Below are positions 17,859 through 26,243 of a DNA stretch of 64,000 nucleotides, piece after piece; the stretch's first letter is position 1; every line of letters begins with the position of its first letter. The notes under the pieces were generated by a model, which was not told where the DNA came from, ran no database searches, and saw nothing but the letters and a program-made list of their open reading frames with translations. The position numbers and the translations under genes were made by a program. Source of the stretch: Verrucomicrobiia bacterium (GTDB lineage: Bacteria > Verrucomicrobiota > Verrucomicrobiia > JADLBR01 > JAIBCM01); NCBI GenBank assembly GCA_019694135.1, contig JAIBCM010000003.1:62001-126000 (forward strand), in the 5' to 3' direction.

Positions 17859-17881
17859 AGCCCCAGTATTACTGGAGCTTT
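17859..17881 (-). terminator. Rho-independent terminator of the superoxide dismutase gene
   Basis: AGCTCCAGTAATACTGGGGCT on this strand folds into a GC-rich hairpin (stem with one mismatch, AT loop) followed by a seven-T run. It lies about 50 bases after the sod stop codon. A T-run is also present on the other side, so it could act in both directions. Confidence 0.8.
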
Positions 17882-17930
17882 TTTTATTGAATAATACTAG
17901 TTAAACTAGCCTGTAAAGTAATATTTTCAA

Positions 17931-18551
17931 TTATAAACCCTTTGGCAACCGGGCATTTACAGCATGCCAGTCGATATATTTAATAAACTCATCAATATAA
18001 GCAGCACGAGCGGTATAAAAATCACTATAATAAGCATGTTCATACACATCTAGTGCTAATAAAGGTGTCACATTCCATACCGGAAAAGTGTCCTGTGCAT
18101 CACCGATATAATTAAACAATTTGCCCGTAAAGTGATCAATACCGGTCCAAGCCCAACCGCGACCCGACATGCCGGTTGCTTTCAGTTCCTTCACATAATT
18201 ATCGTATGAACCAAAATCGCGATCAATTAATTCCGCAATTTTGCCAGAAGCTTTGCCATCCCCTCCTAAACAATCGAAATAAATCTCATGATTTTTCAAT
18301 CCGCCAATAGCAAACGTTAAACCCGTTTTCAAAGAGCGCAACGTAGAAAAAATCTGATTCGCTACCGCAGCATCAGCAGGATCCGGCACTCCTAACTTCT
18401 CCAAAGCTTGAAAAATCCCATTCGTTTTATTCACATAACCCGTGTAAAGCTTCATATGTTCTTCATGGGTTTTGTCCGAAATCTTCCCCGTTTTCCCTTT
18501 CACCTTCGCCAATAACTGTTCCTGCTTATTTTCGTATTGTGGATATTTCAT
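17931..18551 (-). CDS. Fe/Mn-family superoxide dismutase
   Basis: The 206-residue protein converts superoxide to hydrogen peroxide and oxygen. Three metal ligands are clear: His88 (GGLKNHEIYF), Asp168 and His172 in the family signature DVYEHAYY. The first ligand should be His32 in THEEHMKLYTGYVN, but this segment is one residue shorter than the E. coli SodA/SodB HHxKHHQTYV segment, and the KHH histidines are replaced by KLY. It thus belongs to a divergent subfamily. Metal choice (Fe or Mn) cannot be read safely. No signal peptide is present, so it acts in the cytoplasm. The gene is monocistronic, with its own terminator. Confidence 0.9.
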   Translation of the reverse strand: MKYPQYENKQEQLLAKVKGKTGKISDKTHEEHMKLYTGYVNKTNGIFQALEKLGVPDPADAAVANQIFSTLRSLKTGLTFAIGGLKNHEIYFDCLGGDGKASGKIAELIDRDFGSYDNYVKELKATGMSGRGWAWTGIDHFTGKLFNYIGDAQDTFPVWNVTPLLALDVYEHAYYSDFYTARAAYIDEFIKYIDWHAVNARLPKGL

Positions 18552-18596
18552 ATCAATTTTCTTTCTTTTATAATTTGTCCGATTTCCTTTATGAGC

Positions 18597-18624
18597 AGAA
18601 TAAAACGACTTTTCCTCAAGTCAA
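18597..18624 (-). promoter_or_regulatory. Candidate promoter of the superoxide dismutase gene
   Basis: On the minus strand TTGACT (18619-18624) and TATTCT (18597-18602) are 16 bases apart. This gives a leader of about 40 bases before the sod ATG at 18551. Confidence 0.4.
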
Positions 18625-18645
18625 TCCCTCACCAAGCCGTCTTGT

Positions 18646-19338
18646 CTAAAAAACAACAGTCCAAGAAACTGTCTTTTCCCACCTATCTATTTCTCCCACA
18701 GATAAAACATCCACACCAATCGTTGGTGTAATATCCTGTTCTTTTAAAGCCGTGTAATCGGCCAAAAATTTTGATTTTTCTTTCTCTAAAAGAGTGAGAT
18801 CTTTTCTTATCACTTCATTTTCTATTAAAAATTTTTCATCCAAACAAATCACTCCTTCCCCACGAAATAATAAATTGATATCAACCCGATGCCATACTTG
18901 CACCCCAGCCGCAATACGAATCGCCTCTCGCGATTGCTCTTCGATCCGCAGATCGCCCGTCACCTCCAACAAAATTTTTCTTTTTTTTTCTGGCTCTTGT
19001 GAAACTTCAATAATAGAAGAGCATCCACCCCTTTTCGTCACATTCATTGCCCATTCTACACTCGCCCATAAATCCGATAACAAAGATAATCCTCCATAAA
19101 TAATACTCTCTTCCAATTCCAACTCTCTTTGACGCGCGCTAAATGCGCAACCAAAACAATGCACTCCTTTTAACTTTTGCCATTCCGCTAATCCCAGAAC
19201 TCCTTCATCCACAGCATATAAATAAACCGAATACCCTTCCCTTAGCGCCTCCTCAATTTTAACTCGCGCCTCAATAAATCCCTTTGAAACAGGTCCCGCT
19301 GCCAAGAGCACACCTAAACGTTTGATAGCTATGCCCAC
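18646..19338 (-). CDS. Tandem DsrE/DsrF-like domain protein
   Basis: The 230-residue protein appears to hold two DsrE-like units. The first (about 6-95) has LGVLLAAGPVSKGFIEARV and the helix-cysteine segment LKGVHCFGCAFSARQREL, in which the DsrE/TusD family places its sulfur-carrying cysteine. The second (about 115-200) has ILLEVTGDLRIEEQSREAIR and NLLFRGEGVICL, recalling a DsrE strand-helix-strand without an obvious acceptor motif. DsrE/TusD proteins relay sulfur for tRNA thiolation or sulfur oxidation; the role here is not known. It starts with GTG (10-base overlap with the Trm112-like gene), so the two are co-translated. No sulfur-relay partners such as TusA or TusE adjoin. Confidence 0.6.
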   Translation of the reverse strand: MGIAIKRLGVLLAAGPVSKGFIEARVKIEEALREGYSVYLYAVDEGVLGLAEWQKLKGVHCFGCAFSARQRELELEESIIYGGLSLLSDLWASVEWAMNVTKRGGCSSIIEVSQEPEKKRKILLEVTGDLRIEEQSREAIRIAAGVQVWHRVDINLLFRGEGVICLDEKFLIENEVIRKDLTLLEKEKSKFLADYTALKEQDITPTIGVDVLSVGEIDRWEKTVSWTVVF

Positions 19339-19640
19339 AAAAGCCGAATTCCTCGAGACTTCACCAAAATTGGGATTCCCTCCTCACACACATATAACAT
19401 CTTCTCATCCTCGCGAATTAACCCTTGTTTGATTATCTGTCTAACGGGTGTGCCATTGCGAAAACATAAAAAGCCCATTTCTATAGCCGCATTCAATCGC
19501 GGTAATTCATCCTCTTGCAACCATCTTAAAGCTTGTTGAGAGCTGGGACAAACCAATACCGATAACAATCGCTGATCTATCCCCTGCTTTTTGGAATAGC
19601 AATGACACTTTTTACTTTGTAAAAAAGAGAGAAAACTCAC
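19329..19640 (-). CDS. Trm112-like (UPF0434-type) small protein
   Basis: The 103-residue protein has the family segments DQRLLSVLVCPSSQQALRWL (about 22-41) and EEGIPILVKSRGIRLL near the end. The second CxxC cysteine of many Trm112 proteins is replaced (CPSS), so zinc binding is doubtful. The frame begins with GTG at 19640. The family usually starts near residue 21, so the first 20 residues (rich in Cys and Lys) may not be translated. It overlaps the DsrE-like gene by 10 bases. Trm112 proteins activate methyltransferases; bacterial members are mostly uncharacterised. Confidence 0.6.
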   Translation of the reverse strand: MSFLSFLQSKKCHCYSKKQGIDQRLLSVLVCPSSQQALRWLQEDELPRLNAAIEMGFLCFRNGTPVRQIIKQGLIREDEKMLYVCEEGIPILVKSRGIRLLWA

Positions 19641-19722
19641 TCTAATTTTATGCCGCCATTTAATTGGGAAAGCAACGTTTATTAGTGGATAGGGAAAGAA
19701 GATGGGACTAAACTTCTGATTC

Positions 19723-22158
19723 TTAAGTCAAATGGGTTACTCCCAATTGTTGCACTACCTTTAACTTTTTTACCAAATCTACAGATGATAATTTGCTATG
19801 CACCAAAGCCAAATAAGTTTCAATAACCCGTTGCGTTTGCTCTGAAGTTTCTCGCAAAAGCTCAATACGAAAATCGCGCGCTCCGGCCTTTATAAATTCT
19901 TTAAAAAAAATGGCGCCACTTTGTGCTTTGGCGTGAAACATAGTATTTCTGCATCCCACATCTGCAACCACGGGATGCTCCATTCCTACCCGATCGCGTA
20001 GCCGGACTGCATGCCGATCACATGGTCTACCACAATTGGTGTGATCCGTACCCGAAGAAAGAAATGCAGCAAACACGCAATGCTCCATATGAAAAAGTGG
20101 CATATGCTGATGCAACGTAATTTCAAACCAATCCGCTGGCGCTTTTTGCAACAAATCTAACGCTTGCGATTCATTCAGATCGTAAGACAGAGTTACGTGT
20201 CGCAACCTTTGCTTGATAAAATAATGAGCCGTAATTGGATTGGTCACATTCAGCGAAAAATCGCCGATTTTTTCTAATGAACTTTCCCTGAAATAGTGAA
20301 CACCTCCTAAATTGCGAATTAAAACACCGTCTGGCTCCGCCCGCTCAACAAGTCGAAAAATTCCTTCTTCGCCCGCTTTTTGAATGCGTGGTGTAGCAAG
20401 AAAAATTCTCGTTTCTGTGTGACAATTTTGCTGACGCGCCCAAGCTATGGCGTCACGGTAACGTTTTACATCTTCAAAATCTAGATAGATTCGCGACACC
20501 CCCAATCCCCAAGCTGTTTCCATCTGCTCTTGATTGCGACACAAAACGGTTAAATGAACAGTTGAAGATTGAGAAGCTGGTGTTTGATGGAAAGGAAAGA
20601 TTTGTTGAAAATCCAGATGTTGAACTTTCATCTCATGCTTATTTTTTTTCTGCTCCTGAAACTTCGTTTTCTCTTTATTTAACTGTTCCACTAATAAGCG
20701 GCGCATCCGATTAAGCTCGCTTAGAGGCAAAATCACAGACGATTCCAAATCGCAATGCAATGATCTTAACTGGAAACAAGTTCCTCCTAAGCGTCCCAAA
20801 TTTTGTTGCAAAACTTCTTTGGTTAAGGGTTGTTTTTCAGCTAATTGGAGTTTGATTTTTGATTTTATCTCCACCTCGCCCACTTCACTTTTTACTTTCA
20901 CCCCAAGAGGCTCACTTATCTTTCCAGAAACTGAGAAATCCAAAGACGTTTTCGATTCAATATCCAGATCGCGATAAGTCCGCTCCAATTCACGATTGAG
21001 TTGAGGATCATCGGTCTTACAAACCCATGTTCCTATTTTTAATTGATTGAGATAAACATGTTGCGGTGAAAAAAAAAGACGCATCCCTTCGACACGGTAA
21101 ATACGACCCCCCGCTTCATTTTCTAAGTCTTTTAAATCTTCAAAAACGACTCCATCACCGGCCTTGGCTGGTGCTAGCAAACGCTCTAATTCCAACCAAT
21201 CTTTTCCTATCCTAACAACTTTTCCCAACAAAACACCCCGCTTTTTTCCATATCGACCATGAACCAACTTCTGATGATTCACCCCATGCATCCAACCCGA
21301 AAAAAGTCCGCGCGAAAAAACCATTTCCAAACGATAACGGTCTTCAGGTGAAAGGTGTTCGACAGCGCCATCAATTGCCTTCCGATAAACTTGGGTGATC
21401 GCAGCAACATATTCTGGCGATTTTAAACGACCCTCAATTTTAAAACTTTTTACTCCTAAGCGAATAAGTTGCGGAATCTCTTGCACTGCCATCAAATCCT
21501 GCGGCGAAAGCAAATAACGACGATCTCCCAACTCTTTTAAAACCCCATCTACTATAAGCTGATAAGGCAAACGACATGCCTGAGCGCACTCTCCTCGATT
21601 GGCGCTACGTTGCCCCAACGCTTCACTGGTTAGACATTGACCGGAATACGCCACACACAACGCGCCATGCACAAAAACTTCTAAAGGCACCTTGATTTGA
21701 TCACGAAATTTTTCCAACTCGCGTAAAGAAACCTCTCGTCCCAACACAATCTGTTTAACACCCAATTTTTCAATGAATGCAGCGCTTTCAGGTGAAGTAA
21801 TCGTCATCTGGGTTGAAGCATGGACTGCCAGCTTGGGGGTCAGTTGCTGTGCTAATCTTGCCAAGCCAATATCTTGCACAATCACCGCATCCACATTGGC
21901 GTCTTCCAACAAAATTAACTGTTTGGCAGCTTCCTCCAGTTCTGAAGTAAAAATTAAAGTATTAAACGCTACATAAGCTTTCACCTGATGTGCATGCAAA
22001 AAAGAAACAATCTTCCCAATATCTTTTTCAGTAAAATTATCCGCTCGCAACCGCGCATTAAATCGTGACAAACCAAAATAAACCGCATCCGCTCCGTTTG
22101 CCACGGCAGCACGCAAACAGTCCCAATTTCCGGCGGGTGCTAAAAGCTCAGGTTTCAT
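19723..22158 (-). CDS. U32-family protein, RlhA-type rRNA hydroxylase / peptidase U32
   Basis: The 811-residue protein begins MKPELLAPAGNWDCLRAAVA, the U32 family TIM-barrel start. The family core follows: FVHGALCVAYSGQCLTSEAL, GECAQACRLPY and FKIEGRLKSPEYV (about 165-235), with cysteines expected to bind [4Fe-4S]. A DUF3656 middle region and a second U32-like unit with HTNCGRPCDRH near residue 695 fill the rest. E. coli RlhA, of the same architecture, hydroxylates C2501 of 23S rRNA; other relatives are called collagenase-like peptidases. The RlhA-type role fits the length and double unit, but only experiment could separate the options. Confidence 0.85.
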   Translation of the reverse strand: MKPELLAPAGNWDCLRAAVANGADAVYFGLSRFNARLRADNFTEKDIGKIVSFLHAHQVKAYVAFNTLIFTSELEEAAKQLILLEDANVDAVIVQDIGLARLAQQLTPKLAVHASTQMTITSPESAAFIEKLGVKQIVLGREVSLRELEKFRDQIKVPLEVFVHGALCVAYSGQCLTSEALGQRSANRGECAQACRLPYQLIVDGVLKELGDRRYLLSPQDLMAVQEIPQLIRLGVKSFKIEGRLKSPEYVAAITQVYRKAIDGAVEHLSPEDRYRLEMVFSRGLFSGWMHGVNHQKLVHGRYGKKRGVLLGKVVRIGKDWLELERLLAPAKAGDGVVFEDLKDLENEAGGRIYRVEGMRLFFSPQHVYLNQLKIGTWVCKTDDPQLNRELERTYRDLDIESKTSLDFSVSGKISEPLGVKVKSEVGEVEIKSKIKLQLAEKQPLTKEVLQQNLGRLGGTCFQLRSLHCDLESSVILPLSELNRMRRLLVEQLNKEKTKFQEQKKNKHEMKVQHLDFQQIFPFHQTPASQSSTVHLTVLCRNQEQMETAWGLGVSRIYLDFEDVKRYRDAIAWARQQNCHTETRIFLATPRIQKAGEEGIFRLVERAEPDGVLIRNLGGVHYFRESSLEKIGDFSLNVTNPITAHYFIKQRLRHVTLSYDLNESQALDLLQKAPADWFEITLHQHMPLFHMEHCVFAAFLSSGTDHTNCGRPCDRHAVRLRDRVGMEHPVVADVGCRNTMFHAKAQSGAIFFKEFIKAGARDFRIELLRETSEQTQRVIETYLALVHSKLSSVDLVKKLKVVQQLGVTHLT

Positions 22159-22245
22159 TTTTTTAAAAAAACAATGGTCAAAATGTAAAATTCTATTAAA
22201 TAAGTTTCCTTAATATAACTGACAAAACGTGAAAGATAAATCATT

Positions 22246-23700
22246 ATGAACAAAGTTCCTATTACAGTAGCTAACGGTGATGGCATTGGTCCTGAAATCA
22301 TGGCAGCCACTCTCCACATTATCCAAGAAGCCGGTGCGCAACTTGAAATTGAAACTATCGAAATCGGAGAACAAGTTTATCTTCGCGGCAACTCTGCCGG
22401 CATTGAACCCAGTGCCTGGGATTCTCTTCGTCGCACAAAAGTTTTCTTAAAAGCTCCCATTACTACACCTCAAGGCGGTGGATTTAAAAGTTTGAATGTG
22501 ACCGCTCGCAAAGCCTTAGGTCTTTATGCTAATATTCGTCCCTGCGTTTCTTACCATCCTTTTATTCGCACGAAACACCCCGTGATGGATGTCGTGATTG
22601 TTCGCGAAAATGAAGAAGATCTCTACGGCGGCATTGAACATCAACAAACTACGGATGTCGTGCAATGCTTGAAACTCATCAGCCGACCTGGCACAGAAAA
22701 AATCGTTCGTTACGCGTTTGAATATGCCAGAGCTAACAATCGTAAAAAAGTCACCTGCTTTACTAAGGATAACATCATGAAAATGACCGATGGCCTTTTT
22801 CATAAAATTTTTGATGAAATCGGAGAAAAATATTCTGATATCGAAAAAGAACATTGGATCGTAGACATTGGTGCTGCCAAAATGGCTGACACACCCGAAG
22901 CATTTGATGTGATCGTGTTGCCTAATTTATATGGCGACATTCTTTCTGACGTAGCCGCACAAATTGCTGGTTCTGTAGGACTTGCTGGTTCTGCTAACAT
23001 TGGCACTCAGGCTGCCATGTTTGAAGCCATTCACGGGTCTGCTCCACGCCGTGCGGGTCAAAATTTAGCCAACCCTTCGGGACTCTTTTTAGGCTCTATC
23101 TTGATGCTTTTACATATCGGCCAAAATGAAGTTGCCGAACGTGCCCATAATGCCTGGCTTCGCACGATCGAAGACGGCATTCACACCTACGACATCTTTA
23201 AAGAAGGTATCAGCACCCAAAAAGTAGGCACGAAAGAATTCGCTGAAGCCGTTGTGGCGCGCCTTGGAAAGAAGCCGGAAAAATTAAGAGCCGTTTCTTA
23301 TAAACAAACCGGCAAGAGCGCCTTGTCGCAAACTCCAGTGTATGTGCGACCTAAAGAGAAAAAAGAATTAGTTGGAGTCGATGTTTTTATTGAATATATT
23401 TCAGGCAAACCTCAAGACTTAGGCGCAAAACTTCAAAAGTTAGAAGCCGATGGTCTTAAACTGGAAATGCTTTCCAATCGCGGCATGGCGGTTTGGCCCA
23501 AGACCATGGAAGAAACGTTTCTGGTGGATGTTTATCGTTGTCGTTTCAAACTGCCAGATGACAGCAAGCAAGTATTGCCGCACGAAAAAGTGACTGCGTT
23601 ACTCGATCGTGTAACTCGAGATGGCTTGGAATTTGTCAAAATGGAATTGCTTTACAACTTCGACGGCAAACCCGGTTTCTCTCGAGGACAAGGGCAGTAA
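22246..23700 (+). CDS. icd: NADP-type isocitrate dehydrogenase with C-terminal extension
   Basis: This 484-residue enzyme oxidises isocitrate to 2-oxoglutarate in the TCA cycle. The core (about 1-340) has PITVANGDGIGPEIMAATL, the substrate loop SLNVTARKALGLYANIRPC, IVRENEEDLYGG, the metal aspartates in NLYGDILSDVAAQ, and the cofactor loop HGSAPRRAGQNLANPSG. The Arg-Arg pair in that loop replaces the Lys-Tyr of E. coli NADP-Icd; it suggests NADP, not certainly. Residues about 345-484 form the extra domain known from Thermus-type Icd (about 496 residues). The gene is followed 16 bases later by a SRPBCC gene. Confidence 0.93.
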   Translation: MNKVPITVANGDGIGPEIMAATLHIIQEAGAQLEIETIEIGEQVYLRGNSAGIEPSAWDSLRRTKVFLKAPITTPQGGGFKSLNVTARKALGLYANIRPCVSYHPFIRTKHPVMDVVIVRENEEDLYGGIEHQQTTDVVQCLKLISRPGTEKIVRYAFEYARANNRKKVTCFTKDNIMKMTDGLFHKIFDEIGEKYSDIEKEHWIVDIGAAKMADTPEAFDVIVLPNLYGDILSDVAAQIAGSVGLAGSANIGTQAAMFEAIHGSAPRRAGQNLANPSGLFLGSILMLLHIGQNEVAERAHNAWLRTIEDGIHTYDIFKEGISTQKVGTKEFAEAVVARLGKKPEKLRAVSYKQTGKSALSQTPVYVRPKEKKELVGVDVFIEYISGKPQDLGAKLQKLEADGLKLEMLSNRGMAVWPKTMEETFLVDVYRCRFKLPDDSKQVLPHEKVTALLDRVTRDGLEFVKMELLYNFDGKPGFSRGQGQ

Positions 23701-23716
23701 TAAGCTACGCTAAGTA

Positions 23717-24184
23717 ATGCGAATTCTACGTTTCGTTTGTGAAACTCCCATTAAAATGGGAGTTGAAACCATTTTTGAAAAAATTCAAAATTTAGAAAAC
23801 TGGACTTCATTCAAAGGCTACGGCCCCTTGCCTGGAATTCGTAAAACGGAATATGCCGTAAAAACTAATGGAATTACTGGTTCTGTGGTTCAAGTGGAAA
23901 ACACGGATGGATCTCGTCACACGGAAAGTTTTCTGGAATGGATTCCTGAACAAAAGATTGTGATAAAGCTGAGCGATTTTTCTTCACCACTCTCAAAACT
24001 TTCGACTCACTTTATTGAGACATGGAGTTTTCTTTCTTCGGGCGATTCGCGCTTAATGCGGCGAGAATTCGAACTTTATCCGAAACATTTTATGGCACTA
24101 CCATTTTTGTGGATCATTGCTCAATTAATGAAAAAAGCGGTCAATCGTCACTCCGCCTTCATCGCTTCTCAAACATCTATTTAA
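23717..24184 (+). CDS. SRPBCC-superfamily protein
   Basis: The 155-residue protein has the helix-grip pattern of START/polyketide-cyclase-like proteins: an N-terminal strand, helix VETIFEKIQNLENWTSF, then TESFLEWIPEQKIVIKLSD and a long C-terminal helix. SRPBCC proteins bind hydrophobic ligands, and no catalytic residue is predicted. It probably forms a unit with icd. The ligand is unknown. Its last eight bases overlap the convergent redoxin gene. Confidence 0.7.
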   Translation: MRILRFVCETPIKMGVETIFEKIQNLENWTSFKGYGPLPGIRKTEYAVKTNGITGSVVQVENTDGSRHTESFLEWIPEQKIVIKLSDFSSPLSKLSTHFIETWSFLSSGDSRLMRREFELYPKHFMALPFLWIIAQLMKKAVNRHSAFIASQTSI

Positions 24185-24758
24185 AATAATCGGGAGCATT
24201 ATCAGTCTTCCATTTAATGTTGCAACCCATACTCGGCTTTTGCTCAACCGAAATATGCCTGCCAACCAATAAAGCATCAATTGCCGCTCGCAAATCTTTA
24301 CCCGTCACAGGAATATTATTACCCGGTCGACTGTCATCAAATTGCCCGCGATAAACTAACTCTTGTTTCACATTAAATAAGAAAAAATCCGGTGTGCATG
24401 CCGCATGGTAAGCTTTCGCGACCTCTTGCGTTTCATCATAAAGATAAGGAAAATGATAATGAAACTGTCTGGCTTCTTCCGCCATTTTTTTAGGACTGTC
24501 TTCAGGATATTCCGAAGCGTCATTGGAGCTAATGGCAACAAACTTCACTTCTTTCATGAAATAATCTTTCGCAATATCCACAATGCCTTGCCTCAAATGT
24601 TTTACATAAGGACAATGATTACAAATAAACATCACGACCAAACCCGGTTTCGTTGAAAAATCCTGAGGAGAAACCATTTTCCCCGAAACCACATCCGGCA
24701 ACTGAAAATCCGGTGCTTTCGTGCCCAAAGGCAACATGGTAGAAGGAGTGAGAGCCAT
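24177..24758 (-). CDS. AhpC/TSA-type thioredoxin-like protein (redoxin)
   Basis: The 193-residue protein has the thioredoxin fold of a redoxin with PGLVVMFICNHCPYVKHLRQ (about 38-57), a CxxC-type active-site segment (Cys46 and Cys49) in the usual place after the first beta strand. TPDFFLFN near residue 121 carries the conserved cis-Pro. Relatives with the CNHCPY motif are common, uncharacterised thioredoxin-family proteins in many bacteria. There is no signal peptide, so it is cytoplasmic. A disulfide-reductase or peroxiredoxin-like role is possible. The gene is convergent with the SRPBCC gene. Confidence 0.85.
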   Translation of the reverse strand: MALTPSTMLPLGTKAPDFQLPDVVSGKMVSPQDFSTKPGLVVMFICNHCPYVKHLRQGIVDIAKDYFMKEVKFVAISSNDASEYPEDSPKKMAEEARQFHYHFPYLYDETQEVAKAYHAACTPDFFLFNVKQELVYRGQFDDSRPGNNIPVTGKDLRAAIDALLVGRHISVEQKPSMGCNIKWKTDNAPDYFK

Positions 24759-24794
24759 AATTAAGAATCGTAAAAATATTTAAGTAAATTTCAA

Positions 24795-26243
24795 TTATTG
24801 ATTCAAAAGATAACCCTCTTCGCCATGTTCTGCCAAATCCAAACCGCGAATTTCTGATTCATCCGAAACACGGAGCCCTATACTCCATTTGACTAACAAG
24901 CCAAGGATCAGAGTGCCTACAACGGAAATCCCAATCGTCATGCCGATAGCTTTGACTTGTTCCAACCATAAACCACCATTTTCAACAAATGATTTCAAAC
25001 CATTTTGCGCAGCATAACTTTCATTGAGAAGGTTTGGATTCACTTGGCTGCTGGTTAAAAATCCAGTTAATAAAGCGCCAATCGTTCCACCCACCGCATG
25101 GATTCCGAAGGTGTCCAACGTGTCATCATAACCCATTTTTTTCTTCAATTTTGTCACCGCAAGGAAAGGTCCAAAACTCGCAACCAATCCAATAAGCATA
25201 GCGCCGTTGGCACTTACAAAACCGCAAGCCGGTGTGATCGTTACCAAACCAGCAACCACACCCGAACAAAATCCCAACACACTGCCTTGTCCACGCGTGA
25301 AATATTCGAGAAGCGGCCACACTAAACCTGCCACTGCCGCAGCCAAAGTCGTAGTCATGAAAGCATTCGTGGCAATACCATCTGCTGCCAAAGCGCTACC
25401 CGCATTAAAACCATACCATCCTACCCACAACATACCTGTGCCAATCGCACACAAAACTAAACTATGAGGTGGCATGTAAGATGTTGGGTAACCTTTGCGT
25501 TTTCCTAAAAGAATACACAACACGAGTGCCGACCAACCCGAGGCCATATGAACCACCGTGCCACCCGCAAAATCAATCGCAGTAATTTTAGCTGCTGCAT
25601 TCCAAACCCCATTCATCCAACCCGTAGCGCCCCAGACCATATGCGCCATGGGCACATAAACCGCAAAAAACCAAAGCGCCATAAAAATAGCAATAGCAAT
25701 AAATTTCATTCGTTCCGCGATTGCTCCCACAATTAACGCCGGGGTAATAATCGCAAACATCAGCTGAAACATGGAAAAAATATTTTGCGAAACCCAATAA
25801 CTATAATTGGTGTTCGGCGTTCCCAACACATCTTTAAAAAAGAAAAATTCGCTACCGCCCAAAAAGGAGCCGAAAGCTCTTTCCGAAAAACTCGTGCCAA
25901 AAATCAGACTATAACCAAAAGCCCACCACAAAATCGTAATAATTCCCGCGCTGGCAAAACATTGCGCCACGACCGACAACACATTCTTGCTACGAACCAA
26001 TCCTCCATAAAACAAAGCCAATCCCGGCAACGTCATAAACAAAACCAAAGCTGTCGAAATCATCATCCAGGCGTTATGACCTGGTCCCGCAACACCTGTT
26101 ACAGCACTTCCTGTGGGATCACTATTAAGCAAATAAGCCTCGACCCCTTTCAAACGCTGTTCGGGAAAAAAATTCTGAGCATGCGTTTCTGTGAAAGAGA
26201 CACATCCCAAAACTAATGCAAACGTTAGCAAAATTGATTTCAT
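24795..26243 (-). CDS. amtB: Ammonium transporter AmtB
   Basis: The 482-residue protein has a cleavable signal peptide (MKSILLTFALVLGCVSF) and 11 hydrophobic helices. Amt signatures are visible: ALFYGGLVRSKNVLSV near residue 75, DFAGGTVVHMASGWSAL (the paired-His pore helix) near 225 and DDTLDTFGIHAVGGTIGALL near 375, whose His is the second pore histidine. Amt conducts ammonia across the inner membrane. The gene's ATG overlaps the upstream DUF2339 stop in ATGA. The usual partner glnK is not beside it, so PII control would have to come from elsewhere. Confidence 0.97.
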   Translation of the reverse strand: MKSILLTFALVLGCVSFTETHAQNFFPEQRLKGVEAYLLNSDPTGSAVTGVAGPGHNAWMMISTALVLFMTLPGLALFYGGLVRSKNVLSVVAQCFASAGIITILWWAFGYSLIFGTSFSERAFGSFLGGSEFFFFKDVLGTPNTNYSYWVSQNIFSMFQLMFAIITPALIVGAIAERMKFIAIAIFMALWFFAVYVPMAHMVWGATGWMNGVWNAAAKITAIDFAGGTVVHMASGWSALVLCILLGKRKGYPTSYMPPHSLVLCAIGTGMLWVGWYGFNAGSALAADGIATNAFMTTTLAAAVAGLVWPLLEYFTRGQGSVLGFCSGVVAGLVTITPACGFVSANGAMLIGLVASFGPFLAVTKLKKKMGYDDTLDTFGIHAVGGTIGALLTGFLTSSQVNPNLLNESYAAQNGLKSFVENGGLWLEQVKAIGMTIGISVVGTLILGLLVKWSIGLRVSDESEIRGLDLAEHGEEGYLLNQ

